Part shown: one piece after another, positions 6,481 through 7,775 of the stretch
Position numbering within the stretch: the stretch's first letter is position 1
Layout of the letters: each line of letters begins with the position of its first letter
Assembly (NCBI GenBank): GCA_900548625.1
Contig: URLO01000068.1
Location: 1-7,775, forward strand
Length of the DNA stretch: 7,775 bases
From: an uncultured Eubacteriales bacterium
GTDB taxonomy: Bacteria > Bacillota > Clostridia > Oscillospirales > Oscillospiraceae
Direction of reading: 5' to 3'
Notes under the pieces: model-generated
Told to the model about the DNA's origin: nothing
Seen by the model: the letters and a program-made list of their open reading frames with translations, nothing else
Databases searched by the model: none
Position numbers and translations under genes: made by a program

Positions 6481-6898
6481 TGCGCTTGTCAAAAATTTTC
6501 CCTTTACAGCGAAATACGAGTATAATGAAAGCAGTCAGGTCATAAAGACATACAATGCGCTCGGTCAGCAGTCGGTTGTTGGCGTCATAGGCATAGCTGA
6601 CGGTGTAACGCTCCTTGCCGGAGACAGTCATCGATGCGCGGTTCCTGCGGGCATCATAGGTGTAGCCCTGCGTCAGTCCGCCCGCCTCGGCCTCCTGAAT
6701 CAAGCGGTTCAGGCCGTCATAGACATAGCTCGTGACCGTGCCGCCGGCAGTCGTCTTCGTCTTCTGACTGCCGCTGGCGTAGTAGGTATATGCGTAAGAC
6801 GAAATGACACCCTTTTTGTTGCGGTTTTCGAGCAGAATCACCCAGTTCGCCTTGTTATAGCGGTACGTTTCAGTCGCAGCGTACCAGGGTACGAGCCT
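6467..6898 (-). pseudogene. YD/RHS-repeat protein fragment
   Basis: Read on the minus strand from 6898, the frame shows consecutive YD-repeat units: ETYRYNKANW, then SSYAYTYYASGSQKTKTT, TSYVYDGLNRLIQEAE, GYTYDARRNRASMTVSG and VSYAYDANNRLLTE. These repeats form the beta-shell that encloses toxins in RHS proteins. Real RHS proteins run to well over a thousand residues, whereas only about 115 residues of repeat remain here. A TAA precedes the repeats at 6899-6901. After LLTE (near 6556) the frame runs into unrelated sequence and finally into the 36-bp palindrome. There is no good ribosome binding site or start. It is best read as a remnant left behind by recombination at an RHS locus, lying directly downstream of an immunity-type gene on the same strand. 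Confidence 0.82.
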
Positions 6899-6936
6899 TT
6901 ACAGTGTTTCTTACGTTGTCTCGTTGCGTCAGATTA

Positions 6937-7470
6937 TTAACGCCATATCGCACTCTGCTGCACTAAATATTTTTCCCAATTTTGGTATAATCGCCGCACA
7001 TTCAACCGCTTTGATGGCAAGGGCATCTCATCCGAGGGAACATAGCGGACAAATGGACGCATTTCCTTTGGAAAATTGAAATCATCAAAGATAAATTCAA
7101 CTACCTCCAGTGGGTCTAAATAAGACCTTTTATGTTCGTATACCCATTTTAATACCAAAAAAAGATTTTTTTCCTTTGCCGCACACTGTGCTTCCAATGA
7201 AGTTTCTTTTGCGAGTTGCTGCAAAAGATGTACGACAGTCTCCTCTGCACACTGCCTTTCCAGTACCAGTCCGGCCAAAGCTGTCTCCTCAGCAGTTGGA
7301 AACTTCTGTTCCAACCGCATTAGTGCAAAATCAATCGCATCGCAAGACATCATGTACCCACTTTCTACTGCAAAACAAATGTCGGCCCAGTTTAGACATG
7401 CATTTTCCATACAAAACGCAAGTGGAAGTCTGATGTTTAATGTGTTAGAGACGCAGGTGTCGTTTCCCAT
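6937..7470 (-). CDS. DUF2247-like protein, probable immunity protein
   Basis: This soluble protein has about 177 residues and neither a signal peptide nor membrane segments. The C-terminal half carries a pattern I associate with DUF2247: LVLKWVYEHKRSYLDPLEVVE, then FIFDDFNFPKEM, PFVRYVPSDE, and a closing RRLYQNWEKYL. The N-terminal part (ENACLNWADICFAVESGYM) also fits. The biochemical function of the family is unknown. Here the gene begins 14 bases after the end of a toxin-like C-terminal region, on the same strand, and is followed by an RHS remnant. That is the standard order toxin tip then immunity gene, so I infer it neutralises that toxin by binding it in the cytosol. The ATG at 7470 has GGTGA 5 bases upstream; a GTG at 7479 is a possible alternative. 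Base composition is clearly AT-richer than the genes to the left. The family call is from memory of its pattern and needs a profile search. Confidence 0.68.
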   Translation of the reverse strand: MGNDTCVSNTLNIRLPLAFCMENACLNWADICFAVESGYMMSCDAIDFALMRLEQKFPTAEETALAGLVLERQCAEETVVHLLQQLAKETSLEAQCAAKEKNLFLVLKWVYEHKRSYLDPLEVVEFIFDDFNFPKEMRPFVRYVPSDEMPLPSKRLNVRRLYQNWEKYLVQQSAIWR

Positions 7471-7484
7471 TAAATTCACCGCTT

Positions 7485-7775
7485 TCAGTATTCTGTAAAA
7501 AGCTGATGGCTAACTGTGCCATCTGGCTGCAAAATAAACTCGAAAATGCCATGTACTCCATTAACTGTACCTCGAACCTGGAAAAAGATTCGACGAATAC
7601 CATCACCGCCAATAATGTAATATGCGTGACCCTTAGATAGTTGAGCTTTGGTTAGGAAGCTCCCTGCTCTATGATATGTGTCATTCTTCTTAAGCGCAGT
7701 ACCAACACGCTCGGCATTTGCAATTTTCCCTGCAATCTTTCTTACATTGAGCAATTCATCCGAATGTGCAAGCGA
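7485..7775 (-). CDS. C-terminal part of a polymorphic (RHS/YD-type) toxin, cut by the window edge
   Basis: The frame is open through the right edge; the first visible residues are SLAHSDELLNVRKIAGKI, so a TTG at 7754 is not a true start. The 97 visible residues end in a compact domain with HRAGSFLTKAQLSKG, then YYIIGGDGIRRIFFQVRG, and NGVHGIFEFILQPDGTVSHQ. From memory, very similar HRA-SFL...GGDG...GIFEYIL-P-G-VTHQ segments occur at the extreme C-terminus of YD-repeat and haemagglutinin-type polymorphic toxins, but I cannot name the domain family or its activity. Homologues as I recall them continue a little further (a Gly/Asn-rich end), so this copy, ending LFTEY, may be slightly short. A DUF2247-like gene follows after 14 bases and a YD-repeat fragment beyond it, which supports a toxin/immunity cassette. 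Whether a full-length delivery protein is attached upstream cannot be seen. Confidence 0.65.
   Translation of the reverse strand, partial: SLAHSDELLNVRKIAGKIANAERVGTALKKNDTYHRAGSFLTKAQLSKGHAYYIIGGDGIRRIFFQVRGTVNGVHGIFEFILQPDGTVSHQLFTEY

Noticed and set aside
6937..7775. CRISPR array, tRNA genes or transposase at the right end
   Set aside because: No regularly spaced repeats, cloverleaf pattern, transposase motifs or terminal inverted repeats were seen; the region is explained by the toxin/immunity genes.

Overview
The window looks like a chromosomal piece of a GC-rich, anaerobic, gut-type Firmicute, most likely an Oscillospiraceae/Ruminococcaceae-like clostridium. The reasons are a SAM-I riboswitch in front of metK, a class III (strictly anaerobic) ribonucleotide reductase, consensus sigma-A promoters with AGGAGG-type ribosome binding sites, and clear GC-rich codon use over the first ~6.4 kb. 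Genus-level placement is inference.

Layout, left to right. Bases 1-234 hold no gene, only inverted repeats and the probable terminator of the next gene. A minus-strand gene (235-1113) encodes a rhomboid-fold membrane protein that has lost its protease residues and carries a C-terminal zinc ribbon. Its promoter lies back to back with a consensus promoter (1237-1266) that drives metK on the plus strand. Between that promoter and metK (1472-2638) lie a SAM-I riboswitch (1304-1396) and an intrinsic terminator (1411-1440), a standard feedback circuit in which SAM shuts off SAM synthetase. metK converges on nrdD (2718-4943, minus strand), and the two share a strong bidirectional terminator (2667-2699). 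nrdD has an ATP-cone, catalytic core, zinc site and glycyl-radical loop, but no nrdG activase gene follows it.

The 4944-5351 region between nrdD and a divergent membrane protein gene is the most information-dense non-coding part. It holds two 14-bp cores that match the NrdR box, exactly 105 bp apart. One is the centre of a 38-bp perfect palindrome. The other sits inside a hairpin starting at about +1 of the predicted nrdD transcript. Weaker partner boxes, divergent promoters and a structured leader for the plus-strand gene are also present. That gene (5352-6431) is an orphan PTS EIIC-like (PTS_EIIC_2-type) membrane protein ending at a 36-bp perfect palindrome.

From about 6.47 kb to the right edge, the minus strand carries a polymorphic-toxin remnant. 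Read in its own direction it has the C-terminal end of a toxin (open at the window edge), a DUF2247-like protein placed as its immunity partner, and then a degraded YD/RHS-repeat fragment. The toxin and immunity genes are visibly AT-richer than everything to their left, as expected of a horizontally exchanged CT/immunity cassette.
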